This document shows positions 1 through 8,352 of a stretch of DNA of 64,000 bases, in pieces. The position numbers were made by a program, and so were the translations under genes. The number at the start of each line of letters is the position of its first letter. The stretch's first letter is position 1. The stretch is from Caballeronia hypogeia. Lineage in GTDB: Bacteria; Pseudomonadota; Gammaproteobacteria; Burkholderiales; Burkholderiaceae. The stretch covers positions 1 to 64,000 of the forward strand of contig NZ_FCOA02000019.1 in assembly GCF_001544875.2 (NCBI RefSeq), given 5' to 3'. The notes beneath the pieces are model-generated. The model ran no database searches and had not been told where the DNA came from. It worked only from the letters and a program-made list of their open reading frames with translations.

Positions 1-373
1 AAAGCACGGGCGGACCCGATGGACCGGTCGGCGGCGCGCAGCGCAGCGCCGGAGCTATCAGGCGCTGCACCGGTCCGTTAAACGGCGCGATGTGGCAGTG
101 GGTCCGCGATCCAAGCCCGGTTGGGCCTATGAGGGCGACACTTAGGCGAGGGCCATTGGGAAGGAATAAGCGTGGCCAAATTGCGTGTGACCGCGGGCCT
201 GAAAAGCTGCTTTCTTTGGTGACTTTCTTTGCAGCCGCAAAGAAAGTTACCCCCGCCCCGGGGAGGGGCAGTACTAATAGACCGACACGAATGCAGGATT
301 TCACGAAGGCGAAAGCGAAAGCGTAAGCGCAAGCGAACCCAAAACCAGAGCCCGCCTGCGCAGCAATAACAAG
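1..373. repeat. Intergenic region with inverted repeats, probably a dispersed Burkholderia repeat
   Basis: No convincing gene is present. There is a bulged inverted repeat (GGACCGGT at 21-28 pairs with ACCGGTCC at 69-76; GCAGCGCC at 43-50 pairs with GGCGCTGC at 61-68). A perfect 11-bp hairpin follows at 222-247 (ACTTTCTTTGC, four-base loop, GCAAAGAAAGT), then a C/G-rich stretch and the phrase CTAATAGACCGACACG around 274-289. From memory, similar CTTTCTTTG...CAAAGAAAG plus AATAGACC units occur many times in Burkholderia-group genomes. An AAGCG-rich tract lies at about 308-340. The minus-strand S10 gene ends just to the right, so the hairpin could also act as its terminator. Confidence 0.5.
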
Positions 374-2071
374 TCACCCCACCGGCGATAACGCCCCCAG
401 CTTATCCGCCGTCGTCTTCTGCAAGGAAATGATCCGACTCATGGCCGCGTGATTCGCCGTAGCCTCGTCATACATCTTCGCGAGATCCGCCTTGAGCTGC
501 GTCCTCGACCCGCCGTCGAGATAAACCATATGCCCCGACGGATAGAACGTCGCCGACAAATTCTGCCTGACGGTCTTGTCGATCAGCGGCATCTGCTGCA
601 AATCGATGATCGTCTGATAGAACGGCGTCACGAAGTCATACATGCCATTGGCCGACAGCACCCTCAGATCCACGTTCAACGCCATCACCGCGGCGAGATC
701 GCCCGCCGTATAGAGAATGATGTTGCCCTTCGAATCGATGCCCTTCTGCGCGCCCGTCGGATCGGTGTGCTTGAAGTCCCAGTTGAGAAACGCCTGGTCG
801 TTGAGATCCGTAAACGACGACGTCGACGTGAACTTCAACTGTTCGTTCAAATAGCTGTTCCACATCGTCGTGTAGACGCCGCTCACCGCCGTCATCGTCG
901 GATCGTTACTGCCGGAATTCGGATCGATTTTTCCGGCGATGCCGCTCGAAATCGCCGTCACGCGGCCGTCGTAAGCGCCGAGCGATTCGCCCTTCGACTT
1001 GAGCAGCGTCGTCAGAAACAAAGAATTGCCGCGGCTGTCGTAAGCCGCGATGTCGAGACTCCACGCGAGCAACGTCGCCTTCTCGATGCCCGTGTACTCG
1101 GACAGCTTCTCGACCACTTCGTCATCGGTTTGCGGAAACTTGCGCAGCGCGTTCAGATAATCCGTGCGCGAGAATTCCGCCACTTCCTCCGCGAACGTCA
1201 GGAGATTGGTGGGCGTAGGATGCACGCCCAGCTTCTTGTGATACCACGCGTCCGCCGCCGCCGTCGGCAACGCACCCACCGGATTGCCCGCCTGCGCATA
1301 ATCCAGAATCGACGACTGCAGCGTCACCCCGTTCAGATCGATGCCGTCCTCATGCAGCTTGTACGCGAGCACGCAACTGCGCGCCGTGCCGTACGACTCG
1401 CCGAACAGGAACTTCGGCGAATTCCAGCGATTGTTCTTCGTCAGATAGCGCTTGATGAACTGCGCAATCGAGCCCGCATCCTCGTCGACGCCCCAGAAAT
1501 CGCGGTTCTTGTTCGGCGCAATCGCCGCGGAATAACCCGTCCCGACCGGATTGATGAAGATCAGGTCGCTGCGATCCAGCAGGCTGTCCGGGTTGTCCTC
1601 CATCTGATACGGCGCGGGCGGCGTGAAGCTCGGCATCGCCGTCTTGATGCGGCGTGGCGCAAACGACCCCAGCAGCACGAATACCGACGACGAGCCCGGC
1701 CCGCCGTTGTAGAAGAACGTGAGCGGACGCGTCTCCTCCTTCGCGCCATCCTTCGTGAAGGCGACATAGAACATCTTCGCGTTCGGCTTCGAACTGCTCG
1801 GATCGACCGTCACGAGATGGCCGACCGTCGCCGTGTACGCGATCTTCGCGCCGCCGATCGCCACACTGTGATGCGTGATCGCCGCGTTCTCGTCGGCCTC
1901 GGTCGCCTGCACCGCGTCGTCAGGGCCGTTGCCGTAGGCGACCGGATCGAAATAAGGCTGATCCTTTTTCGCGCCCGTGGTTTTTTTCGGCGCCTTTTTC
2001 GCAGCGGCAGCCGCTGCCGGCTGCTCCGCGCCCGAGGGTTTGTCACTCGCTGCCAGTGGATCGGAGTTCAT
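374..2071 (-). CDS. Peptidase S10 (serine carboxypeptidase-like)
   Basis: About 565 residues, related to eukaryotic serine carboxypeptidases that remove C-terminal residues at acid pH. The oxyanion region NGGPGSSS is near residue 122, the nucleophile sits in GESYG (Ser226), the Asp in GMYDFVTP (Asp479) and the His in SGHMVY (His514), so the triad looks complete. The first 37 residues are rich in Ala and Lys, with no hydrophobic Sec signal, so the export route is unclear. I chose the second ATG because GGAG lies 8 bases before it but only 2 bases before the first (2077). The S53 peptidase gene lies 58 bp upstream on the same strand, so the two may be cotranscribed. Confidence 0.88.
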   Translation of the reverse strand: MNSDPLAASDKPSGAEQPAAAAAAKKAPKKTTGAKKDQPYFDPVAYGNGPDDAVQATEADENAAITHHSVAIGGAKIAYTATVGHLVTVDPSSSKPNAKMFYVAFTKDGAKEETRPLTFFYNGGPGSSSVFVLLGSFAPRRIKTAMPSFTPPAPYQMEDNPDSLLDRSDLIFINPVGTGYSAAIAPNKNRDFWGVDEDAGSIAQFIKRYLTKNNRWNSPKFLFGESYGTARSCVLAYKLHEDGIDLNGVTLQSSILDYAQAGNPVGALPTAAADAWYHKKLGVHPTPTNLLTFAEEVAEFSRTDYLNALRKFPQTDDEVVEKLSEYTGIEKATLLAWSLDIAAYDSRGNSLFLTTLLKSKGESLGAYDGRVTAISSGIAGKIDPNSGSNDPTMTAVSGVYTTMWNSYLNEQLKFTSTSSFTDLNDQAFLNWDFKHTDPTGAQKGIDSKGNIILYTAGDLAAVMALNVDLRVLSANGMYDFVTPFYQTIIDLQQMPLIDKTVRQNLSATFYPSGHMVYLDGGSRTQLKADLAKMYDEATANHAAMSRIISLQKTTADKLGALSPVG

Positions 2072-2129
2072 CGTCATCGCTCCAGAATCGTCTCGTGGTT
2101 GTTGTTCACTGAACTACGCCTTGCTCGAC

Positions 2130-3704
2130 TCAACTTTTCGCGGCGCCAAGCGCCGTTGCGATCTTCGCGCCGTCCGGACTGCCCATGCCGGTGCACGCAT
2201 CCCAGCCAGCCGACGCCGAAAAGCTGCCGTTGTTCCCCTGCGTGATGTCGCGGAAAGCCGTCTTCGCCTTGTAAAGCTTCGCATTGACGAAGCCCGCCGG
2301 CGACTGGTTGAGCGCGTTGATGCGCGCGAACAGCGCGGCCCACAAAGGCGCGACCGCGCTCGTGCCGCCGACCACCGTGTCCTCGCCGTCGATCAGCACC
2401 TCGTAGCCGGTTTGCGGCGATGCGTCACCCGACACATCGGGCACGCCGCGCTTGGCCAGCGCCGTATGCGTGCCGTTGCGCGTGACCGACAAGCCCTTCT
2501 GCCACGCCGGCACGGCGAAAACGGCGGACACGCCGCCGCCGCCCGCGCCGCCCTGCTCGCCGTCGTTCCACACGACTTCCTGCGCGATGCCCGCGCCGGA
2601 CGCGGACAGGCTCGTGCCGCCGCAGCCGAGCACGTACGGGCTCGACGCCGGAAAATCGACGTGATCCGCGCCATCGCCGACGCCGTCCGACGAGCCGCTG
2701 TCGCCCGACGCCGCGCAGACCGTCACGCCGAGCGCGGCCGCGCTTTGCAGCACGTCGTTGAACGCGCCGATCGACTGCGACGACCAGTTCGCTTCCGGCC
2801 CGCCCCAACTGATGGAAATCACCGATGGCTTGTTGGTGGAGTCATGCAGCGCGCGATTGACGGCATCGACGAAACCGGCGTCGCTGTTCGGCGCGAAGTA
2901 CACGGCGATGCGCGCGCCCGGCGCGATCGCACCCGCGATCTCGATGTCGAGGGTCACCTCGCCGTCCGGCCCGTTCGGATTGCCGGTGGGGGCGTTCTTC
3001 GCGTTGTCCACGCCGACCGACACGACCGTCGGCGCATTGACGCCGAGCTTCGAGAAATACGCGGACAGATCGCTGTCGCGATAGCCGCCACCCAGTTCGA
3101 TGATCGCGATGCACTGGCCCGCACCATCGCTTTCGGGGAAGTCGTAGAGGCGCGCGAGATCGACCGGCGTGAACGATGCGGGCGCAGCGCCGCGCGCTGG
3201 CTTGAACGGCGGCCGGAAGCGGAAATGCGGACGCGCCTGCGGCTTGCTGTCGAGACCCAGCACGGCGGTGACGGCGTCGTGCATCTCTTCGGGCACGTTC
3301 ACCGGACCCGTCCGACCGCGATATTCGCCGATGTTGTGATGTTGAAAGCGTTCGAGCTTGACGTCGAACGCCTTCTGGAACTGCTCGATGGTGCCCTTGA
3401 GCACGACGCTGCGCGTCTCGGTCTCCGCCCGCACGACCGTCAGACCGTACTGCTTCGCGAAGGCCTTGACCTTGTCGACGTCTTCCTCGGACGCGGTGAA
3501 ACGCTTGTCGAACTCCTCGCGCGAAACCGCCTGCCCGGGCGCTTCACCGGAATCGATGCGCGCCATCATCTGTTTGAAGCCGGCTTCGTCCTTGCGCCGC
3601 AGCATGACGATCACTTCGATCTGCTCGCCGGGGTCGCACGCGCCGATACACTTCGCGCCTTCGGGGTGAATCTTGTCGCTGCCGCCGACCGGTTGCTTCG
3701 CCAT
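2130..3704 (-). CDS. S53 family peptidase (sedolisin / kumamolisin type)
   Basis: A 524-residue subtilisin-fold acid endopeptidase with an N-terminal pro-kumamolisin activation domain (about residues 25-160) and a catalytic domain to the end. The family signatures are visible: Glu249 and Asp253 four residues apart, the oxyanion Asp335 in SGDSG, and Ser449 in GGTSAVAP. The C-terminal calcium-site region contains FRDIT and GWDACTGMG. The N-terminus is hydrophilic with no obvious signal peptide. GAGGAG stands about 10 bases before the ATG. It sits directly upstream of the S10 peptidase; together an endopeptidase and a carboxypeptidase would degrade proteins in acidic conditions (inference). Confidence 0.92.
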   Translation of the reverse strand: MAKQPVGGSDKIHPEGAKCIGACDPGEQIEVIVMLRRKDEAGFKQMMARIDSGEAPGQAVSREEFDKRFTASEEDVDKVKAFAKQYGLTVVRAETETRSVVLKGTIEQFQKAFDVKLERFQHHNIGEYRGRTGPVNVPEEMHDAVTAVLGLDSKPQARPHFRFRPPFKPARGAAPASFTPVDLARLYDFPESDGAGQCIAIIELGGGYRDSDLSAYFSKLGVNAPTVVSVGVDNAKNAPTGNPNGPDGEVTLDIEIAGAIAPGARIAVYFAPNSDAGFVDAVNRALHDSTNKPSVISISWGGPEANWSSQSIGAFNDVLQSAAALGVTVCAASGDSGSSDGVGDGADHVDFPASSPYVLGCGGTSLSASGAGIAQEVVWNDGEQGGAGGGGVSAVFAVPAWQKGLSVTRNGTHTALAKRGVPDVSGDASPQTGYEVLIDGEDTVVGGTSAVAPLWAALFARINALNQSPAGFVNAKLYKAKTAFRDITQGNNGSFSASAGWDACTGMGSPDGAKIATALGAAKS

Positions 3705-3906
3705 GGTATCGATGCTCCTCGTTGGCCATGAAGTTCAAAGGTTCTCGATCCTGCTGTTTTTCGCGCATCCGGCACGCATGCGCTTCACGCGCAGCACGCT
3801 GCTTATCGTCTTATTTTCCGGGCGCGAATGCAATTGCTCGGACCGTTGACGACAGATTGCAGTTCCGGCGAGACAAAAGGTGTCCGGGTCGGCGCGGGCA
3901 TTTTTT

Positions 3907-4329
3907 CTAATGCGGCCTTTCTTCCTCGTATTCGGGACGCGCGCCCTTCGGCAGCCAGGGCTCGCGGTGCTTGACCCACAGTTCGTATTGCGGGTCGAAC
4001 AGGCCGGTTTCGTCGAAGGCGCCGATCGGCAAGTCGATTTCGTCGCGCGACACGAACTCCATGTAGGCAACCGAGCCGCACACCGGGCAGAAATGCCGCC
4101 GCCCGTCGTCCGAGCTGCGCCAGGTCGAAACGGCGCCGCTCATTTGCACATCGCCGCGCGCGTATATCGCATAAGCTCCAAAGGCGGAGCCGTGCACCTG
4201 CCGGCACGTCATGCAATGGCACAGGCTGGCGCGGATCGGCCTGCCGGTCGCGCGGAAACGGAACGCGCCGCATGCGCATCCGCCTTCGTGGATCACCGCC
4301 GACGGCTTATCGTCGCTTTCAACGTTCAT
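3907..4329 (-). CDS. GFA family zinc protein (glutathione-dependent formaldehyde-activating enzyme-like)
   Basis: A 140-residue protein of the GFA/CENP-V fold. The structural zinc ligands are visible as Cys18 and Cys20 (CAC), Cys37/39/42 (CHCMTC) and a later CPVC pair. Family members are often annotated as formaldehyde/glutathione enzymes, but most have no proven activity. AGGAG precedes the ATG at good spacing. About 200 bp separate it from the S53 gene, so it may have its own transcript. No formaldehyde genes lie nearby, so the cellular role is open. Confidence 0.85.
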   Translation of the reverse strand: MNVESDDKPSAVIHEGGCACGAFRFRATGRPIRASLCHCMTCRQVHGSAFGAYAIYARGDVQMSGAVSTWRSSDDGRRHFCPVCGSVAYMEFVSRDEIDLPIGAFDETGLFDPQYELWVKHREPWLPKGARPEYEEERPH

Positions 4330-4420
4330 TGTTCTCTCCTGTTGGAACGGCCACCGCGCGAGCCTGCCAGCCCGCCTCGTGGTGCGTTACGATAACCCTT
4401 CACGATCGGAGATGGCACTC

Positions 4421-5761
4421 ATGAGCACATCGAGCACGGCCGGCACCACGCCTCACGAAAACAATACGAGCACCCTGTCTCTCCTCAAACTGCTGCCCGG
4501 CGCCGGATCGGAGTTCGGTCCGGCCGCGTCAGACCTCGTCGCCCACGTGCTGTCGCATGACCGCTTCGACTCGGCCGCCGCCACGAATGCGCCGCGCGAG
4601 ACCTTTCGCGGCGTCATCGTCGAAGACGTGATGAACGACGAATATGTCTTTCCGCTCGGGCGCACCGGCCAGTCGATCGTGCTGACCGGCTATCGCATCG
4701 CGGCGGGCTTCATCGCGGAACGCGCCGCCGACGAATGGCTCGAGCTCGCGCACAAGGAACGGCTCGCCCGGGGCTTGCCCGCCGCGCCCGAGGGCAGCGA
4801 GCCGCATCTCTCGCCCGATCCCGCCGAAGCCGATCAACTGCTCGACCGCGCTTACGAATGCGCCCAGCGCATCCTCGATCCGGCCGCGGGCGAGGCGGTC
4901 CTGTCGCTTTTCGAAACGCACTACCGCGGCGGGCGTGAGTTCCTGCGCCTTTCTTGGGAAGGCTTGCCGGAAGATCTCGTGCCCGAGTCGCGCCGTCCGC
5001 TCGCGGCGCTGGCGGCCGCCGCGCAGAGCGGCGAGCGCCGCGAAAAGCGCGATTACGACCCCTACGGCCTCGACGGCGCCGACGATTACGACGTCGACCG
5101 GCCGCTCGCCTATCGCGAGAAGATCGGGCCGTTCCTGTTCACCATGACCTATCGCCACGAGTACCCGCAGGTCGACGACGAGCGCCTCGGCACGGCGTTC
5201 GCCGTGTTTCACGAAGCGGGCAGCGACATCGTCGCGGCAGCGGTCAAGCTGCAGCTCGTCAAGGTGCCGCCGCTCACGAGCAGCGCCGATCTCGTCTACA
5301 CGCTGGATACCTACTCGGGCGAGATGCTGTCGCTCGCGCTCGCGGCCACCGAGGCGCTCGGCCCGGAAAAGCTGTGCGAAGTCTTCAACGCGCATCGCGT
5401 GATCTACATCAGCCTGTGGGAAGTGCGCAAGCCGTGGCGCGGCGAAGGACTCGGCGTCGCGCTGCTGCATCAGGCGCTGGAACGTCTGCCCATGGATGTC
5501 GATGGCCGGCCGAACGCGCTGTGCGTCGCGCCCGAGCCGTATCAGACCGACATGCGTCACTTCGAAACCCTGCCGGGCGTGCTGCGAGAGGAGCTGAAGA
5601 CGCCCGCGCGCCGCCTCGCCGCGCATCTGACCGGCTGGCTCGAGCGCTCGAAGCTGCCGATCGCAACACATTTCTTCGTGCCGATGGCAAGGCACGCCGG
5701 CATCGGCTCGGCGGGCGAAAACGCGCGGCTGATCGACCGCATCATGGAGAGCGAGGCGTAA
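4421..5761 (+). CDS. Uncharacterised protein with a GNAT-like acetyl-CoA binding motif
   Basis: A 446-residue acidic soluble protein that I cannot assign to a named family. Residues 340-349 (RGEGLGVALL) match the Q/RxxGxG/A pyrophosphate-binding loop of GNAT acetyltransferases and follow a beta-strand-like stretch, so the C-terminal third may be a GNAT domain. The first 300 residues show no recognised motif. Start chosen at 4421 because GGAG lies nine bases upstream; an in-frame ATG at 4412 is too close to it. The next gene begins four bases after the stop, so the two form a transcription unit. Confidence 0.72.
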   Translation: MSTSSTAGTTPHENNTSTLSLLKLLPGAGSEFGPAASDLVAHVLSHDRFDSAAATNAPRETFRGVIVEDVMNDEYVFPLGRTGQSIVLTGYRIAAGFIAERAADEWLELAHKERLARGLPAAPEGSEPHLSPDPAEADQLLDRAYECAQRILDPAAGEAVLSLFETHYRGGREFLRLSWEGLPEDLVPESRRPLAALAAAAQSGERREKRDYDPYGLDGADDYDVDRPLAYREKIGPFLFTMTYRHEYPQVDDERLGTAFAVFHEAGSDIVAAAVKLQLVKVPPLTSSADLVYTLDTYSGEMLSLALAATEALGPEKLCEVFNAHRVIYISLWEVRKPWRGEGLGVALLHQALERLPMDVDGRPNALCVAPEPYQTDMRHFETLPGVLREELKTPARRLAAHLTGWLERSKLPIATHFFVPMARHAGIGSAGENARLIDRIMESEA

Positions 5762-5765
5762 GGCC

Positions 5766-6281
5766 ATGCTGGTCGTCGTCGACATGCAGGCGCGCCTTCT
5801 CCCACATCTCGATGGTGGCGAGCCCCTGACCGAGCGGGTCGCGATGCTCCTGCGCGCGGCGCATCTGCTCGACATGCCCGTGGTCGTCACGGAGCAGAAC
5901 CGGCGCGGACTCGGCGGAACCGCCGGCCCGCTGCTGCGCGACATGCGTACGGCCACGCTGATCGAGAAATTCACCTTCGACGCGACGCTCGAACCCACCT
6001 TCGTCGCCGCGCTCCCGCCCGCGCCGTACACGCTCTGGGTAACGGGCGCGGAGGCGCACGTGTGCGTGCTGCTGACCACGCTCGGGCTGCTGCGGCTGGG
6101 CTATCGCGTGGAAGTCGTAGCCGATGCGGTCGCCTCGCGTCGCCCCGACGATCGCGCCATCGCGCTACAGCGCGCGCAGCAGGATGGCGCGCGGCTGACC
6201 ACTGCCGAAACAACGATCTTTAGCTGGCTCGGCGACTGCCGGCATGTGCGGTTCAAGGAAGCGCTGGCGCTCATCAAATGA
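5766..6281 (+). CDS. Isochorismatase-superfamily cysteine hydrolase
   Basis: A 171-residue nicotinamidase-like hydrolase. The usual catalytic triad is visible: Asp6 in VVVDMQ, Lys68 in LIEKF and the nucleophile Cys100 in GAEAHVC. The substrate cannot be told from sequence; family members cleave amides such as nicotinamide or carbamoyl groups. It starts four bases after the GNAT-like gene, so translational coupling is likely. It keeps its Cys, unlike the second superfamily member in this window at 27410-27991. Confidence 0.87.
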   Translation: MLVVVDMQARLLPHLDGGEPLTERVAMLLRAAHLLDMPVVVTEQNRRGLGGTAGPLLRDMRTATLIEKFTFDATLEPTFVAALPPAPYTLWVTGAEAHVCVLLTTLGLLRLGYRVEVVADAVASRRPDDRAIALQRAQQDGARLTTAETTIFSWLGDCRHVRFKEALALIK

Positions 6282-6661
6282 ATTCGAAGGTGCGCCGCGA
6301 GTTAGACGGTTAGTTGCACCAAGAGATTTAAATCTGGCAATTTCGCCATCTTCGCTTACAGGCGATGCGCAGGATTTACCTGCGCATGCAGCATTTACGC
6401 GCGACGCCGCAACGCGATCCGCGCGGGATAACCGCCTGCCGCATGGCACCGTACTTGCTCGCTTCCCGGAAGTCGCGGAGTCGAACGTCCGATCGGCTTA
6501 CGGATCGGCGCGTGCGCGCGCCCGCGTCATCTCACGCATCGTCCGCAGGACTCGAGCGACTGGCGCTCGCGCACCGATGTCGCAATCGGGCGCGAGCGAA
6601 TGCCCATGCAGACTGGAGCCTGGCGGCGCCCTTCCGAACGAGCGAGGAGCATTCGATCGCC
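6282..6661. other. 380-bp intergenic region with a 9-bp hairpin
   Basis: No gene is supported. A perfect inverted repeat ATGCGCAGG (6365-6373), five-base loop, CCTGCGCAT (6379-6387) could be an RNA hairpin ending the upstream transcript, but no T-run follows. The remainder is GC-rich with no recognisable riboswitch. The promoter of the downstream oxidoreductase operon should lie here but I see no clear -35/-10 pair. Confidence 0.4.
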
Positions 6662-7351
6662 ATGTCCCCAGACAACACGCATTCCAACGACGTCAGCGAC
6701 GCGGCTCAAAAGCCGTCGCGCCGGCGTTTCCTGCGGTCGGCCGCGGCGGCGGCCGCCGTCACCGCCGCACCGCTCGCGCATGCGCAGCAGCAGGCCGCGA
6801 CGCCGGCCGCAGCGCCGCCGCCCGCCACTGCGCCGACCCTGCCCGTGAAGCTCACGATCAACGGCCATCCCTACGAATTGCAGGTCGAGGCGCGCACGAC
6901 GCTGCTCGACGCGCTGCGCGAATACGCGGAACTCACCGGCACGAAGAAAGGTTGCGATCGCGGCCAGTGCGGCGCGTGCACGGTGATCGTATCGGGCCGG
7001 CGCATCAACTCGTGTCTGACGCTCGCGGTGATGCACGACGGCGAAGCCATCACCACCGTCGAAGGTCTCGCACCCGACGGCGACACGCTTGCGCCGATCC
7101 AGAAAGCGTTCATCGAGAAGGACGCTTTTCAGTGCGGCTACTGTACGCCCGGGCAGTTGTGCTCGGCGACGGCGCTCATCGCCGAATACCGCGCGGGCGA
7201 CGCCAGCGCGGTCACCGCCGACGTGCGTTTTCGTCCGGCGCAACTGTCCGACGACGAAATCCGCGAGCGCATGAGCGGCAACATCTGCCGCTGCGGCGCA
7301 TATCCGAACATCGTCGCGGCGGTCAAGGCCGTCGCGTCGGGCAACGCCTGA
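6662..7351 (+). CDS. paoA: Aldehyde oxidoreductase [2Fe-2S] subunit, Tat-exported (PaoA-like)
   Basis: A 229-residue small subunit of a xanthine-oxidase-family molybdoenzyme. A twin-arginine signal (SRRRFLRSA, residues 19-27, then an Ala-rich stretch ending AHA) predicts export of the folded complex to the periplasm. The plant-type [2Fe-2S] cluster ligands are Cys98/103/106/118 and the second cluster uses Cys158/161/209/211. The ATG at 6662 is preceded by AGGAG and places the Tat motif normally; longer starts lack support. Followed 11 bp later by the FAD subunit. Confidence 0.92.
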   Translation: MSPDNTHSNDVSDAAQKPSRRRFLRSAAAAAAVTAAPLAHAQQQAATPAAAPPPATAPTLPVKLTINGHPYELQVEARTTLLDALREYAELTGTKKGCDRGQCGACTVIVSGRRINSCLTLAVMHDGEAITTVEGLAPDGDTLAPIQKAFIEKDAFQCGYCTPGQLCSATALIAEYRAGDASAVTADVRFRPAQLSDDEIRERMSGNICRCGAYPNIVAAVKAVASGNA

Positions 7352-7362
7352 GGGAGACGCAG

Positions 7363-8352
7363 ATGGACGCGATTTCCTATCAGCGCGCGGCCGACATCGG
7401 CGCGGCGCTCGCGGCGGCGAATCAGCCGGGCGCGATGTTCATCGGCGGCGGCACGAACCTGCTCGATCTGATGAAAGGCGGCGTGATGCGGCCGATGAAG
7501 CTCGTCGACATCACGCATATCGCCGCGCTAGACGGCATCACCGGATTGCCCGACGGCGGCCTGAGAATCGGCGCACTGGTGCGCAACAGCGATGCCGCGA
7601 ATCACGCATGGGTGCGCGAGCGTTATCCGCTGCTGTCGCAGGCGCTGCTCGCCGGAGCGTCGCCGCAACTGCGCAACATGGCGACCGTCGGCGGCAATCT
7701 GATGCAGCGCACGCGCTGTCCATATTTCTACGACACCGGCTTTCCACAGTGCAACAAGCGCGCGCCGGGCAGCGGCTGCGCGGCCATCGACGGCAACAAC
7801 CGCATGCACGCGATTCTCGGCGCGAGCCGTCAGTGCATCGCGACGAACCCGTCCGACATGAGCGTCGCGCTCGCCGCGCTCGATGCCGTCGTGCGCGTGA
7901 CCGGCCCGAACGGCGAGCGGACGATTCCGTTCGCGGAGTTTCATCGGCTGCCGGGCGATCGGCCGGATCTCGACACGACCTTGCAGCAGGGCGAACTGAT
8001 CACATCGGTCGATCTGCCGCCGCCGCTGTTCGCGGAACATTCGAAGTATCTGAAGGTGCGCGACCGCGCGAGCTATGCGTTCGCGCTGGTTTCGGTCGCG
8101 GCCGCGTTGCAGATGGACGGCAACACGGTGAAGAGCGCGCGCATCGCGCTGGGCGGCGTCGCGCACAAGCCGTGGCGCGCGAGCGCGACCGAACGCGCGC
8201 TGGTCGGCTCATCGCTCGACAAGCTCTCGCTGCAGACCGCCGCCGCGCTCGCCGTGCAGGGCGCGCAGGCGCAGCGCGACAACGCGTTCAAGGTGACGCT
8301 TGCGCAGCGCGCGATCGTGCGCGCGATACAACAGGCCGGAGGTGTCGCATGA
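7363..8352 (+). CDS. paoB: Aldehyde oxidoreductase FAD-binding subunit (PaoB-like)
   Basis: A 329-residue FAD subunit (CO-dehydrogenase flavoprotein fold). FIGGGTNLLDLM (27-38) and MATVGGNLMQ (106-115) are the FAD-binding signatures. The inserted loop with Cys119, Cys130, Cys139 and Cys158 is the extra [4Fe-4S] site typical of PaoB and absent from ordinary xanthine dehydrogenase FAD subunits. GGGAG precedes the ATG. Its stop overlaps the start of the next gene (ATGA), so translation is coupled. Confidence 0.92.
   Translation: MDAISYQRAADIGAALAAANQPGAMFIGGGTNLLDLMKGGVMRPMKLVDITHIAALDGITGLPDGGLRIGALVRNSDAANHAWVRERYPLLSQALLAGASPQLRNMATVGGNLMQRTRCPYFYDTGFPQCNKRAPGSGCAAIDGNNRMHAILGASRQCIATNPSDMSVALAALDAVVRVTGPNGERTIPFAEFHRLPGDRPDLDTTLQQGELITSVDLPPPLFAEHSKYLKVRDRASYAFALVSVAAALQMDGNTVKSARIALGGVAHKPWRASATERALVGSSLDKLSLQTAAALAVQGAQAQRDNAFKVTLAQRAIVRAIQQAGGVA

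Noticed and set aside
449..2245. Long plus-strand open frame opposite the S10 peptidase gene
   Set aside because: Arg-rich composition typical of the antisense of GC-rich genes; the minus strand has complete catalytic motifs.
6282..6661. Molybdenum-cofactor riboswitch before paoA
   Set aside because: Only one simple 9-bp hairpin is visible; the conserved multi-stem Moco motif is not.
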